Assembly: GCF_024256385.1 (NCBI RefSeq)
Contig: NZ_JAMLFW010000001.1
Location: 6,138,001 to 6,202,000, forward strand
DNA length: 64,000 nt
Direction of reading: 5' to 3'
Origin: Anatilimnocola floriformis
Lineage (GTDB): Bacteria > Planctomycetota > Planctomycetia > Pirellulales > Pirellulaceae
The position numbers were made by a program, and so were the translations under genes. Of the stretch, positions 36,247-45,667 are shown in pieces (positions within the stretch are counted from its first letter, which is position 1; the number at the start of each line of letters is the position of its first letter). The notes below the pieces were generated by a model. The model was not told where the DNA came from and ran no database searches. It worked only from the letters and a program-made list of their open reading frames with translations.

Positions 36247-36311
36247 CCGATGTAGGTCGCGAGCCGCAGTTCGGACCATTGGCACCAATGGTCCGTCCTA
36301 CAACGAAGATT

Positions 36312-37232
36312 CTACGAAGACGCTTTCTTCTCCCCTTCCAGCTGCCGCCGCGCTTGCTCGATGCGGGCTTCATCGGCTTGGTTCGGCTTGGGCCACTCCA
36401 GCTTCAGGCGGCGGATGGTTTGATTTAAGATCGCAGCCACCGATGCTCGCGTGACCCACTTGTGATCGGCGGGAATGACGTACCAGGGCGCATCCTCGGT
36501 GCTCGTCGCCGAGAGGCATTCCTCGTAGGCCTGCATGTATTCATCCCAGTGTTCGCGCTCGGCGAGATCGCTCGCCGAAAACTTCCAGTGTTTGGCAGGA
36601 TCATTCAGCCGTTTCAGAAAACGCTTGGCTTGCTCTTCTTTCGAAACATTGAGAAAAAACTTGACGATTGTCGTGCCGTTGCGGGTCAGATGCTGTTCGA
36701 AGTTGTTGATGTCTTCGTAGCGGTGTTCCCAGAACTCTTTTTTCAACTTGTCGCCGGGCGTCACGCCGGGAATATGCTGAGCGTCGATCAACTCAGGATG
36801 CACTTTGACGATGAGCACTTCTTCGTAGTAGGAACGATTGAAGATGCCGATCCGGCCGCGCTCGGGGAGGCACTTCATGCACCGCCAGAGAAAGTTGTGA
36901 TCGAGCTCCTCGGACGACGGATGCTTGAACGAATAAACCTGGCAACCTTGCGGGTTGATGCCCGACATCACGTGCTTGATGGTGCTGTCCTTGCCCGCCG
37001 CGTCCATGGCTTGAAAGATGGCGAGCAGCGACCAACTGTCGTCGGCGTAGAGCAGCTCCTGCGCTTCGGCGAGACTCGAAACGTCCTGCGTGAGAACTTC
37101 CTGCGCAAACTCCTTCCGCTTCTCGACCGGGACATCCTTATCGCCTGACCAGTCTGGATCGTGATCCTTGAGGCGCAATTTCTTGCCGGGTTGGACGCGG
37201 AATTTTTCGATCAGGTTGTCGCGGATATTCAT
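36312..37232 (-). CDS. Polyphosphate kinase 2 family phosphotransferase
   Basis: A 306-residue PPK2 protein. Walker A reads QAMDAAGKDSTIKHV (Lys81), followed by MSGINPQGCQVYSFKHP. The RIGIFNRSYYEEVLIVKVHP stretch carries the Walker B/lid region and KWVTRASVAAIL the C-terminal signature. The QAMDAAGKD form is typical of the class that phosphorylates nucleoside mono- or diphosphates from polyphosphate. Its start overlaps the desaturase stop by 4 nt (ATGA), indicating translational coupling. The exact nucleotide substrate cannot be read from sequence. Confidence 0.92.
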   Translation of the reverse strand: MNIRDNLIEKFRVQPGKKLRLKDHDPDWSGDKDVPVEKRKEFAQEVLTQDVSSLAEAQELLYADDSWSLLAIFQAMDAAGKDSTIKHVMSGINPQGCQVYSFKHPSSEELDHNFLWRCMKCLPERGRIGIFNRSYYEEVLIVKVHPELIDAQHIPGVTPGDKLKKEFWEHRYEDINNFEQHLTRNGTTIVKFFLNVSKEEQAKRFLKRLNDPAKHWKFSASDLAEREHWDEYMQAYEECLSATSTEDAPWYVIPADHKWVTRASVAAILNQTIRRLKLEWPKPNQADEARIEQARRQLEGEKKASS

Positions 37233-38239
37233 CGTGTTTTCTCGCCACGTTGTAGGCGTTTATCGCACAGCGATTGCTCCGACGGCAATCGCACGTTCCA
37301 CGCCAGGCCCAGCAACTGCATCGTGCGGATGACCAGCCAGCTGGTATCGAACTGCCACCACCGCAAGCCATGCCGGGCCGATGTGGGAAAGGCATGATGA
37401 TTGTTATGCCAGCCTTCGCCGAAAGCAAAGATGCCGCAGATCGCATTGTTGCGCGAGTGATCGTTCGAAACAAACTCGCGACCACCGAAGACATGGCAGA
37501 TCGAATTGATCGACCAGGTGACGTGATGCGTGATAAACACCCGTACGAAGCCGCCCCATAGCAAGCCCAGCCAGGCACCTTCCCACGAGCGCGTGACGAG
37601 ACCGCCGATCGCGAACGGAATGATGAAGCTCACGAGAATCCACAAACCATAGAACCGATCGAGTCGCACCAGCAGCGGATCGGCGAGCAGATCGGGAATG
37701 TACCGCTGTTGATCGGAATGACTCCACACGCCCGTGAAGAGCCAGCCCGCGTGCGAATGCCACAGGCCTCGCCACCAGCCAACCCAACCGTCGCCCGCGA
37801 GGTGCGGCGAATGCGGATCGCCCGGCAGATCGCTGAACTGATGATGCCGCCGATGGACCGCGCACCACACTAGCGGCGAACCTTCGACCGACAGCGCGCC
37901 GGCCAACATCCAAGCCGCTCGCACCCAGCGATAAGTATCAAACGAGCGATGCGTCAGCAACCGATGAAAACCAACCGTAATGCCCAACCCGCTCACGACC
38001 CAGCCACCCAGCAACAGCGACAGATACAACCAACCCATAAAGCCATGCTGCCAGCTAATCACGATGCCGATGATGACTCCGACGAACGGCAGCACCACGG
38101 CAAGCAGCATCGCAATCTTTTGCCCCCGCGGCGCGTCGAGCGGAAAGCCGACGTCCTGCACGGCGGGTTCGTAGGCCGCAGCATCAGCAACTCGTGGCTC
38201 GGCTTCGGCTGAAGCGGAGGCAGTAGCACCTTCCATCAC
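37229..38239 (-). CDS. Membrane fatty-acid (acyl-CoA) desaturase
   Basis: A 336-residue membrane di-iron desaturase. Three histidine boxes are intact: HRLLTH at 92-97, HRRHH at 129-133 and GEGWHNNHH at 274-282. Hydrophobic segments lie at about 43-63, 70-90, 195-215 and 222-240. The family inserts a cis double bond (delta-9 type) in saturated acyl chains using O2 and electrons from a reductase. The Ala-rich first 25 residues are not conserved in the family. The first gene of a two-gene minus-strand unit, overlapping the PPK2 start by 4 nt. Confidence 0.93.
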   Translation of the reverse strand: MMEGATASASAEAEPRVADAAAYEPAVQDVGFPLDAPRGQKIAMLLAVVLPFVGVIIGIVISWQHGFMGWLYLSLLLGGWVVSGLGITVGFHRLLTHRSFDTYRWVRAAWMLAGALSVEGSPLVWCAVHRRHHQFSDLPGDPHSPHLAGDGWVGWWRGLWHSHAGWLFTGVWSHSDQQRYIPDLLADPLLVRLDRFYGLWILVSFIIPFAIGGLVTRSWEGAWLGLLWGGFVRVFITHHVTWSINSICHVFGGREFVSNDHSRNNAICGIFAFGEGWHNNHHAFPTSARHGLRWWQFDTSWLVIRTMQLLGLAWNVRLPSEQSLCDKRLQRGEKTR

Positions 38240-38525
38240 CGACGGTCCTCATGGCAACAAAAACAACGGCAAAACGCTGTCCGCACTATACCAATTCAGC
38301 AAGCGAGAACGCATTTCGGCCGGGTAAAACTCGTGTCAAAGAGCTGTCGGGAGTGCGGCGAGTTCGCTGACGTGCCGCTTTGTGCGGCCCCTGCGAGATA
38401 TCGCCGGCATGCTCAAGCTTTCGCGTCATCCAATCGATCGCGACTACATCACCCAAAAAGCGACGGAATTCAAGTTGCTGGAGATTTGGCGAATCATTTT
38501 GGAACGCGTCTCGCAGTGACCTCGT

Positions 38526-39644
38526 TCACTCTTGCTGTTGAATCTCGAGCACCAGCCGCGTTGCCTGGCGAATGAGATCTTGATCCGCGGTTTTGCGTGC
38601 CAGTTGCAGGGCTGCCGTGGCGCGCTCGGTGGCCTGCGGCTTTTGGTTGTTAGTCAGCAAATGCCGGGCGTGTTCCATCATCGCGCCGGTGAGGATGAAC
38701 GTCTCTGCCGGTGGGTGGTCAGTCTTACAGAGTTCATCCACGACGCGCAGTTTCTCGGTGCGCGGATCGAGTTCGGCGAGCTGTGCGACTTCGGAGGTCA
38801 ACTTCAAGGCTGGCAGCACTTTGCCGGCGGCGATGGCTGCATCGCGATCGGCTTGCAGACGTGCGAGCTTTTCGGCTCGTTCGGTGGCGGCTTGCTGGGC
38901 TAGTTCCTCTGCCGTGGGTTGCGGTGGCGACGGCGGAATCGGCATTGGGGCGACAATGGGAGGCGAGGGCTTTTCAATAGGCGGCGACGGCTTCGGTTCG
39001 ATGGCTGGTTTCGGTTTGGTGACCTCGGGCTTCGGCGCTGGTTGAACCTTGGCGGGGTTGGACGCAGGAATCGCAACCACCGGTTGGCGATGAAACCAAC
39101 CGAAGCGATCCCATTCCGGTTTGAGATACGCCAGCAAGATGAAGCCGAGCCCCAAGCCCACGATCGGCGCCGAGGCGAGGCGGAAAATATCCGCCAGCAG
39201 CGATTCTTTGGCTTTGCGTTTTGCAGCAGCCGGCCGCGGCGCTGGTGCAAACGCAACTGGCTGCGGCACTGGGACAGGCGCTGCCATCGGCGGCTGCGCG
39301 GCAAGCGGTGGTGAAATTGGTGGTGACGAAATCGGCCTGGCAACTGGCAGCGGCTGCGGTCGTGCCGGCGTCGTCGCCCGGCGCAGCGTCGTGTCGTATT
39401 CGCTCTTCTTCGTCGCGTTGAGCAGGCAACCGCGGGCGGCAGCAACTTCGTTCAACAACCGCTGGCTGTCCTGCGAATGTTTGCCACTTTGCAACGACCG
39501 CAGATGCGACATCCGCTGATCGGCAGCGTTTTCGATCACGTCGGGATCGTCAGTAAACAGCGGCACCCCGAGCAGCCGGTAATGATTCGGCGGCTGCTCG
39601 GCTGGCGGAATGGCCAGCCATTTGTAATAGGGGTCAAAATCCAT
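38526..39644 (-). CDS. Planctomycete J-like domain protein with Pro-rich stalk and membrane anchor
   Basis: A 372-residue protein. The N-terminal 85 residues (DPYYKWLAIPPAEQPPNHYR, then LLNEVAAARGCLL and SEYD) resemble a DnaJ helix bundle but lack HPD, so Hsp70 activation is unlikely. One membrane segment lies at about 156-174, with Pro/Lys-rich linkers on both sides. The C-terminal 150 residues are helical and TPR-like (VLPALKLTSEVAQLAEL). This architecture recurs in planctomycetes and its role is unknown. The next minus-strand gene upstream ends 14 nt away, so the two may be co-transcribed. Confidence 0.78.
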   Translation of the reverse strand: MDFDPYYKWLAIPPAEQPPNHYRLLGVPLFTDDPDVIENAADQRMSHLRSLQSGKHSQDSQRLLNEVAAARGCLLNATKKSEYDTTLRRATTPARPQPLPVARPISSPPISPPLAAQPPMAAPVPVPQPVAFAPAPRPAAAKRKAKESLLADIFRLASAPIVGLGLGFILLAYLKPEWDRFGWFHRQPVVAIPASNPAKVQPAPKPEVTKPKPAIEPKPSPPIEKPSPPIVAPMPIPPSPPQPTAEELAQQAATERAEKLARLQADRDAAIAAGKVLPALKLTSEVAQLAELDPRTEKLRVVDELCKTDHPPAETFILTGAMMEHARHLLTNNQKPQATERATAALQLARKTADQDLIRQATRLVLEIQQQE

Positions 39645-39658
39645 GAGGTGCTGCGTGC

Positions 39659-41155
39659 TTAGTACAAATTGTTGGGTTCGGGGCCGGTGGGCTTGAGGGT
39701 CGGATCGCTGATTCCCTCGACGGCGATTCGGCGGAGTGCCAACGAGCCTTGCTTGCGGGTCACGACGGTGATTGTTCCCTGCAGAGAACCCTTTTTGGTG
39801 TAATGCTGCTTGCCGTCGATGGTCACTACCACATTGCCGTCCTTTTCACGCACGGCCACTTCGTGCAAACGGCCTGGAACCAGCACAAAAGGCTTCGTCA
39901 TCGTCGACTCGCTGCCGGGGCCAAAGCGATCGTCGAAGCAATATCGAAAATGGTTCTCGTTATTGTCCCAATTCAGAATCATGGAGACGGGACCTACAGC
40001 AATGGTGATTCCATCCTTTTCGCCGGGAGGAATGCCCAGCGTAATTTCCGCCGCTTGAATCGATTGAAACTTCCTCGGCGCGATCAAGGCTCCTTGATTG
40101 AGCACGAGAGCATCTAGCTTGTCGGCATACTCCATCTTAGCGCCATTCGGTGATAGCCAATGCAGATCGGCCCACTTCGACGGCACGTAAGGAATGAACT
40201 CCGCATCCAAGACTGGCGAATCCAATTGCCATTCAAACTTTTGCATCAACCGCTGTCGTGCCTTGGCTTGCGACAAACCACTCAAGCTCGGTAACGCTTT
40301 TAGGTACCAGTAGCGCGCACGATCTTCGCTGGCGGGCTTCCAGATTTCACCCGCGGTTTGGGCCGTGGCCCACCAGGCATCGGCCAATTCGAATTGTCCG
40401 TCGCCGGCGGTTGGCGGCGTGAGTTCTTGTTGCGCAACTTTGGCGAGCGCGGCATCCGAACCGAGCGCAAGAAAATTCAGCCCTTGCTTCCAGTCTTCGC
40501 GCTTCAAGCACAGCCATTGTCCCGCCACAAAATTCGCCGCGGCGTCGGTCGGTTTACTGTCCAACGCTTGCCGTGCCGCTTTTGCCTTCGCAAAGGCCTG
40601 CTCATCGGCTTCCAGTGCTGCTTTCCGCTGCGTCAATTGCTTGGAGGCTTTGAACTCCTTGGCTTGCGTAGCGATTTCAATTGCCAAGGCATTCGCTTTC
40701 AGGGCAATGGCAAACTGATCGTGATTGGCGGCTTCACTGGTGAGACGCGATAACCAGGAAATGATCGTGATCCGCGCGCTCGTGCTGCGGGCCACTTTGA
40801 GCGCCGATTCGGCGGCAGTCAACTTTTGCTGATAGCGATCGATTTGAAAACGCTCTGCCGATTGGTCGACAGCTTCCCAAAGGGTCGCGAAGTCGCCCAC
40901 TTGCGTCGCGAGCTCTTGCGCGGCGAGAAACAAGCTGAACTGACCTTCGGCGTCGTTCTTGGTCGCCTTGGCATCCTTCAGCAGCTTTTTGGCGAGGTTG
41001 CTCTTTTCTTGGAGAGTCTTCGCCCCAGAATAGTCCGCCTTGTAAACCTCTGCCACAAGCTTTAGTCCCGCCTGCTGCGCGGCGAGCTCAGGCGGTTGCG
41101 CGAGCGGCATTTGGCCAGCAAGAGCAAGGGTTAGGAAGAGTGACAAGGTGGGCAT
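39659..41155 (-). CDS. Secreted helical-repeat protein, divergent paralogue of the 41-46 kb pair
   Basis: I place the start at ATG 41155, which gives a compact signal peptide (MPTLSLFLTLALAGQ) and 498 residues; the longer frame begins with TTG at 41212 and would bury the signal. The protein is helical and Ala/Lys-rich. It contains the module DAAANFVAGQWLCLKREDWK followed by FLALGSDAALAK, which is also found in the two tandem proteins downstream (DPAANQAYG..YLALGTD). The C-terminal 150 residues look like a beta-sandwich carbohydrate-binding or LamG-like fold. No catalytic motif is seen. It is divergent from the tandem pair. Confidence 0.78.
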   Translation of the reverse strand: MPTLSLFLTLALAGQMPLAQPPELAAQQAGLKLVAEVYKADYSGAKTLQEKSNLAKKLLKDAKATKNDAEGQFSLFLAAQELATQVGDFATLWEAVDQSAERFQIDRYQQKLTAAESALKVARSTSARITIISWLSRLTSEAANHDQFAIALKANALAIEIATQAKEFKASKQLTQRKAALEADEQAFAKAKAARQALDSKPTDAAANFVAGQWLCLKREDWKQGLNFLALGSDAALAKVAQQELTPPTAGDGQFELADAWWATAQTAGEIWKPASEDRARYWYLKALPSLSGLSQAKARQRLMQKFEWQLDSPVLDAEFIPYVPSKWADLHWLSPNGAKMEYADKLDALVLNQGALIAPRKFQSIQAAEITLGIPPGEKDGITIAVGPVSMILNWDNNENHFRYCFDDRFGPGSESTMTKPFVLVPGRLHEVAVREKDGNVVVTIDGKQHYTKKGSLQGTITVVTRKQGSLALRRIAVEGISDPTLKPTGPEPNNLY

Positions 41156-41276
41156 GGGAATCAAACAGCGGGAGGGAGTTGTTGACGCGGAGGCGTAAGG
41201 CGAATGCCTCAATATCCTCTACATGCGACATGGTAGTCAATTCAAGCTATAATCCACCCCTCGCCAGGAGCGTCCC

Positions 41277-43439
41277 ATGTCAGTTCCCCGCCTCGCCGCC
41301 ATCCTCTGCGTTCTATTCTCCGCCGTCATCGCGTTGGGGCAACCCGGTCCACCTGCCGACGTCGATGCCAAATTGCCAGCCGATGTAGCCGCAGCGCGCG
41401 ATAGCCTCAAAGATCATCCCAAGTTCAAAAAGTTCTACGACCACCTCGCGGCGAATCCCGACACGCTGCCGGTGAACGGCCCGAAGCTCGCTGCTCTGCT
41501 CGCTGCCGAAGCGAAGACGAGCGCCGCGATCAAGGATCACGCGCCGTCGCTGCTCGCCACCTGGCAGGAAGTGGTTCGCCTGGCTGCGGCGGGGAACGAT
41601 TACAAAACGGCCCTGCCGGCGATCGATTCTCTACAGAATCATCGTAGCGGCATACTCACTGCAGCAGCGGCGCGCAAGGCAAAAGGCAAGATCCTCGCAG
41701 CGGTTGCCGAGGTTTCGACCAAACCGGCGCCTGGTGAACGCGAAACCCTGCTGGAGTTGGTTCGTGACTTGCTGAAGGAGTCGCTGACGGCCAACGACGT
41801 CGAAGCGTTGCCATCGCTGCTCGCTGCCGATGCGAAGCTGTCTTGGTCGACGGCTGAGAGTGCCAATTCCATTCAGTTACTCCTACCGCTGGCCCAACAA
41901 GCGATCGATGGCAATCGCGCCGCTGCCGCGAAGCTCCTTTTCGATCATCTTGATTTGCTCATTCCAAAAACAGCGGCTGGCAAGAGTCGCAAAGAATTTA
42001 CCGACGCCCTCACTATGGCCCGCGAGCGTCTCAGCACTGTCGAAAGTGCTCAGCAAGCGCAGCAGACTCTAGCTGCCAAGCCGCTCGACCCAGCTGCCAA
42101 TCAAGCCTACGGAAACTACCTGCTGGCTTGCGGACAAGCCAGGCAAAGCTTGACATACCTCGCTCTCGGCACCGACGCAGAATGGAAAAAGCTCGCGGCC
42201 GAAAGCCTCGAAGCGAAAACGGCGCCGGAGAAGATCGCTCTCGCCGATCGCTGGACCGCCATTGATGCGAAATCCGGCAAGCAACTCGCCAGAGGCCTCT
42301 ACGAAGAAGCTCTCGCGGATAAATCGCTCGTCGGCATTCCGCGCGCAGCGGCGGAAGAAAAATTGAAGAGTCTGGGACCAGCGCCACTGCCGCTAACTCC
42401 CGCCGTACGACCAGCAACCGTGGCAACGGACAGGAAAACCTTGCCTCTCAATGAATGGACCGAGTTGCTGCCGCTGATCGATTTTGATCAGGACTTGGAA
42501 CGAGGCCGCTTTTCGCAAGGGCCTCGCAATTCGGTGGTCATGTACGACTCTCCAAACGCTCGTATCCGCTTGCCAGTCTTGCTGGAAGATTGCAGCTACG
42601 ATCTGGCCGTCGAGGTCAAGCCAGGCTCTCCAGCCCAGGAAGTGCACGTTCTCCTTCCCGTCGGCAAACAATCAGTAGGCTTGTTCGTCGATGCAAACAA
42701 GGACAACCAACACACCTTCATTGACGTGTCTAGTGAAAAGAACATCAAAGGGAATCTGCTGCTTCCCAATCAAAATTATCGCTACGACATCGAGGTACGT
42801 TTGCAGGACGGTCGCGCCAAGGTGAGCTTCTCACTCAATGGCAAGTTTCTTGTCTATCAGGAGCGCCCTGTGGCTGAATTCAAGATGCGCGAGGGATATG
42901 CGCTACGGACTGACAAGCAACCTGGGCTAGCCGGATACCGCTCCAATGCGGTTTTCACCAGTTGCCAAGTTCGCCCCATCAGCGGAACCGCGACCATCGG
43001 CCGCGATGTGCCACTCATGAAGCCCATCCCAGCAAGCGTTCTCGCGCTCAAAGGGACATCGCTCACCACACTTCGTCCCGTGGCTGCCTCGTTCACCGGC
43101 GACTGGCATGGCGTGAATGGCGGAACGGACCAGCCGCCGATTGTTGGCGGTGCGCTCTGTCGCGAATACCTCTTCGCCCATGCGCCATCTTCGCTAACGT
43201 ATGCCATTCCCGCAAAAGCGAAGTACTTCACCGCGATTAGTTATTGCGCACTAAGCCGCACCGTGAACTTTATCGTCCGCATCGACGGGAAAGAGGCATT
43301 TTCAGTTGAGCGTCTCCCGATCGCACCGGTCTTTGTAGAGATTCCCGAGGGAGCCAAATCGCTCGAATTGATTTGTGATGACCTTGGTAACCGCGAATTT
43401 GACGGCAGCTTCTGGTGCTTCCCCGCTTTTCGCCAATAA
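41277..43439 (+). CDS. Secreted helical-repeat protein, tandem paralogue A
   Basis: A 720-residue protein with a Sec signal peptide (about residues 1-21). A helical region (about 30-380) includes SLKDHPKFKKFYDHLAAN and a TPR-like unit DPAANQAYGNYLLACGQARQ. The C-terminal half is beta-rich; its end (VEIPEGAKSLELICDDLG, GSFWCFPAF) resembles a carbohydrate-binding module of the NPCBM type (family-level inference). The next gene is a close paralogue 24 nt downstream. Parts of the two genes are identical in DNA, so the pair arose by duplication. Function unknown. Confidence 0.82.
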   Translation: MSVPRLAAILCVLFSAVIALGQPGPPADVDAKLPADVAAARDSLKDHPKFKKFYDHLAANPDTLPVNGPKLAALLAAEAKTSAAIKDHAPSLLATWQEVVRLAAAGNDYKTALPAIDSLQNHRSGILTAAAARKAKGKILAAVAEVSTKPAPGERETLLELVRDLLKESLTANDVEALPSLLAADAKLSWSTAESANSIQLLLPLAQQAIDGNRAAAAKLLFDHLDLLIPKTAAGKSRKEFTDALTMARERLSTVESAQQAQQTLAAKPLDPAANQAYGNYLLACGQARQSLTYLALGTDAEWKKLAAESLEAKTAPEKIALADRWTAIDAKSGKQLARGLYEEALADKSLVGIPRAAAEEKLKSLGPAPLPLTPAVRPATVATDRKTLPLNEWTELLPLIDFDQDLERGRFSQGPRNSVVMYDSPNARIRLPVLLEDCSYDLAVEVKPGSPAQEVHVLLPVGKQSVGLFVDANKDNQHTFIDVSSEKNIKGNLLLPNQNYRYDIEVRLQDGRAKVSFSLNGKFLVYQERPVAEFKMREGYALRTDKQPGLAGYRSNAVFTSCQVRPISGTATIGRDVPLMKPIPASVLALKGTSLTTLRPVAASFTGDWHGVNGGTDQPPIVGGALCREYLFAHAPSSLTYAIPAKAKYFTAISYCALSRTVNFIVRIDGKEAFSVERLPIAPVFVEIPEGAKSLELICDDLGNREFDGSFWCFPAFRQ

Positions 43440-43463
43440 CCCCTTCTGGCCCAGGCCAAAGCC

Positions 43464-45644
43464 ATGATGATGCGTACGATTCTCTGTGGGTGCCTGCTCA
43501 TCTGTTGTGCGGCGTTTAATGGCGTTCAAGGCCAGGAAGTCGGGAACGCGCAGTTGAGCGAAGAGGTGACAGCGGCGCGAAACAGCCTCAAAGATCATCC
43601 CAAGTTCAAAAAGTTCTACGACCACCTCGCCGCCAATCCCGACACGCTGCCGGTGAACGGCCCGAAGCTCGCGGTACTATTGGCAGCCGAAGCCAAGACG
43701 AGTGCTGCCATCAAGGATCACGCGCCGTCGCTGCTCGCCACCTGGCAGGAAGTGGTTCGCCTGGCTGCGGCTGGCAATGATTACAAGACAGCCATACCCT
43801 CGATCGACTTGCTCCAGAAACATCCAAGCGGTCTACTCTCGCCCGCAGCTGCGCGAAAGGTGAAAGGTAAAGTCCTGGCCGCCGTCGCCGAAGCGAACTC
43901 CACGAGACTAATGCTCGCTGAACGCGAGGCCCTGGCCGAATCGGTCCGCGGACTTCTCAAAGAGTCGCTTGAGGCGAGCGATGCCGAAGCGTTACCCTCG
44001 TTGCTCGCGGCCGATAGCAAGCTTTCTTGGTCAACGTCAGAGAGTGCCAAGTCCGTCCAGCTACTCTTGCCCTTGGCGGAACACGCGGCAAGCAGTAATC
44101 AGGCGAATATTGCCAAGCTGTTGTTCGATCACCTGGAGGTGCTCATTCCGAAAACAGCAGCCGGCAAGATTCGCAAAGAATTTGCCGATACGCTGGCCGC
44201 TGCGCGTGAACGATTGCAGATTGTCGAGGTTGCCCAACAAGCCCAGCAAGCCTTGGCGACGAAGCCGCTCGATCCAGCTGCCAATCAAGCCTATGGGATG
44301 TATTTGCTCGCCAGTGGTCAAGCGCGGGAAAGTCTGACGTATCTCGCGCTCGGCAGCGATCCCAGCAGAAAGCAACTCGCTACGGCTACGTTGGAAGCGA
44401 AGACGGCGACCGACAAGATTTCGCTGGCAGATCGTTGGCAGGCCACAGCCGAGGCCGCTGCGAAGGGCATGGCACGCCTGCTGTACGAAGAGGCTCTCGC
44501 CGACAAAGCGTTCGTCGGCATTCCGCGTGCGGCCGCGGAAGAGAAACTGAAAGCTCTCGGTCCAGCGCCCGCTGTCATCAAGCCCGCGCGACATCCCAGC
44601 GCGTCGCCTGCCAACAAGCCGTTGCCTGTGAACGAATGGGTCGATGTCCTGCCGCTCGTCGATATCGATCACGACCTCGGTCGCGGCTTTTGGACGAAAG
44701 GGCCGCAGAACTCCTTGCTACACTCGCGAACCTACGGCCCGCGGCTGCGATTGCCTGTCCTGCTGGCTAACTCGAGTTACGACTTGGTCGTCGAATTCAA
44801 GCTGGCAGAGGCATACAGTGACATCTACTTGATTCTGCCTGTCGGTGACCGAATGGTTCGGGTGATGGTAGATGCCGACTCCAACAATGACCACTGCTAC
44901 TTCCTGACGATCCCGCAGGGGCCTTTGGTGACCCGAAATCTGCTTCGAGCAAATCAGGCCCACCGTTATGAGGCCAATGTTCGCCTCCGGGAAGACACGG
45001 CGCAGATCGTGTTTTCGGTAGATGGAGCGAAGATTCTCGAATACGACGGCCCCCTCTCTCGAATCGAAAGCAAAACGCCCGAGGGGACTTTTTTCAAGAC
45101 ATTCGCCCAACCGGGATTGGGAGCCTACAACCAGCAGGTTTTGTATACCAAGGTTCAAGTACGGGCCATTGATGGTCAGGCTTTCTTCGGCCGCGATGTT
45201 CCGCTCGTGAATCCCCTTCCGCCAGACATCGCCGCATTGAAAGCGACTCGCCTAACGACTCTGCGTCCGCTCGCCGGTACCGCATATAAGGACTTCCTGT
45301 CGGTTTCTGCCATTCCCGCCGCAATCAAAGACGCGCATGTTCCCTGGGTTGGCGGCCAAGAGTGCCGGGATTATCTATTTGCTCATGCGCCTTCCTCAGT
45401 CAGTTATTCCATCCCGCCCAAGACCAGGTACTTCACTGCGGTTGCCTGTAACGCGATAAGACCCGAGGCAAAGTTCGTCGTCAAAGTCGATGGCCAGGAA
45501 CTGTTCGCGGCTGAAGGTAAACCGATCGCGACAGTGCTGGTCGAAATTCCGGAGGGAGCGAAGGTGCTGCAACTGGAATGCGAGGGCCTCGTCGATCGCG
45601 GCCTGCATTACTGCTCCTGGTGCTTCCCGGCGTTTCGCCAGTGA
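43464..45644 (+). CDS. Secreted helical-repeat protein, tandem paralogue B
   Basis: A 726-residue paralogue of the preceding protein, with the same order: signal peptide, helical region with SLKDHPKFKKFYDHLAAN, a TPR-like DPAANQAYGMYLLASGQARE unit, a beta-rich C-terminal half and the closing VEIPEGAKVLQLECEGL and YCSWCFPAF. Two start codons lie in tandem (ATG 43464 and 43467); the choice does not change the signal. The spacing of 24 nt to gene A suggests one transcript. Function unknown. Confidence 0.82.
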   Translation: MMMRTILCGCLLICCAAFNGVQGQEVGNAQLSEEVTAARNSLKDHPKFKKFYDHLAANPDTLPVNGPKLAVLLAAEAKTSAAIKDHAPSLLATWQEVVRLAAAGNDYKTAIPSIDLLQKHPSGLLSPAAARKVKGKVLAAVAEANSTRLMLAEREALAESVRGLLKESLEASDAEALPSLLAADSKLSWSTSESAKSVQLLLPLAEHAASSNQANIAKLLFDHLEVLIPKTAAGKIRKEFADTLAAARERLQIVEVAQQAQQALATKPLDPAANQAYGMYLLASGQARESLTYLALGSDPSRKQLATATLEAKTATDKISLADRWQATAEAAAKGMARLLYEEALADKAFVGIPRAAAEEKLKALGPAPAVIKPARHPSASPANKPLPVNEWVDVLPLVDIDHDLGRGFWTKGPQNSLLHSRTYGPRLRLPVLLANSSYDLVVEFKLAEAYSDIYLILPVGDRMVRVMVDADSNNDHCYFLTIPQGPLVTRNLLRANQAHRYEANVRLREDTAQIVFSVDGAKILEYDGPLSRIESKTPEGTFFKTFAQPGLGAYNQQVLYTKVQVRAIDGQAFFGRDVPLVNPLPPDIAALKATRLTTLRPLAGTAYKDFLSVSAIPAAIKDAHVPWVGGQECRDYLFAHAPSSVSYSIPPKTRYFTAVACNAIRPEAKFVVKVDGQELFAAEGKPIATVLVEIPEGAKVLQLECEGLVDRGLHYCSWCFPAFRQ

Positions 45645-45667
45645 ATTAACTCGCTCATCAGTCGTTC

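Noticed and set aside
38409-38519. 36-codon frame MLKLSRHPIDRDYITQKATE... between the desaturase and J-like genes
   Set aside because: Too short and unsupported by a ribosome site; it could be a gene remnant but I cannot show it.
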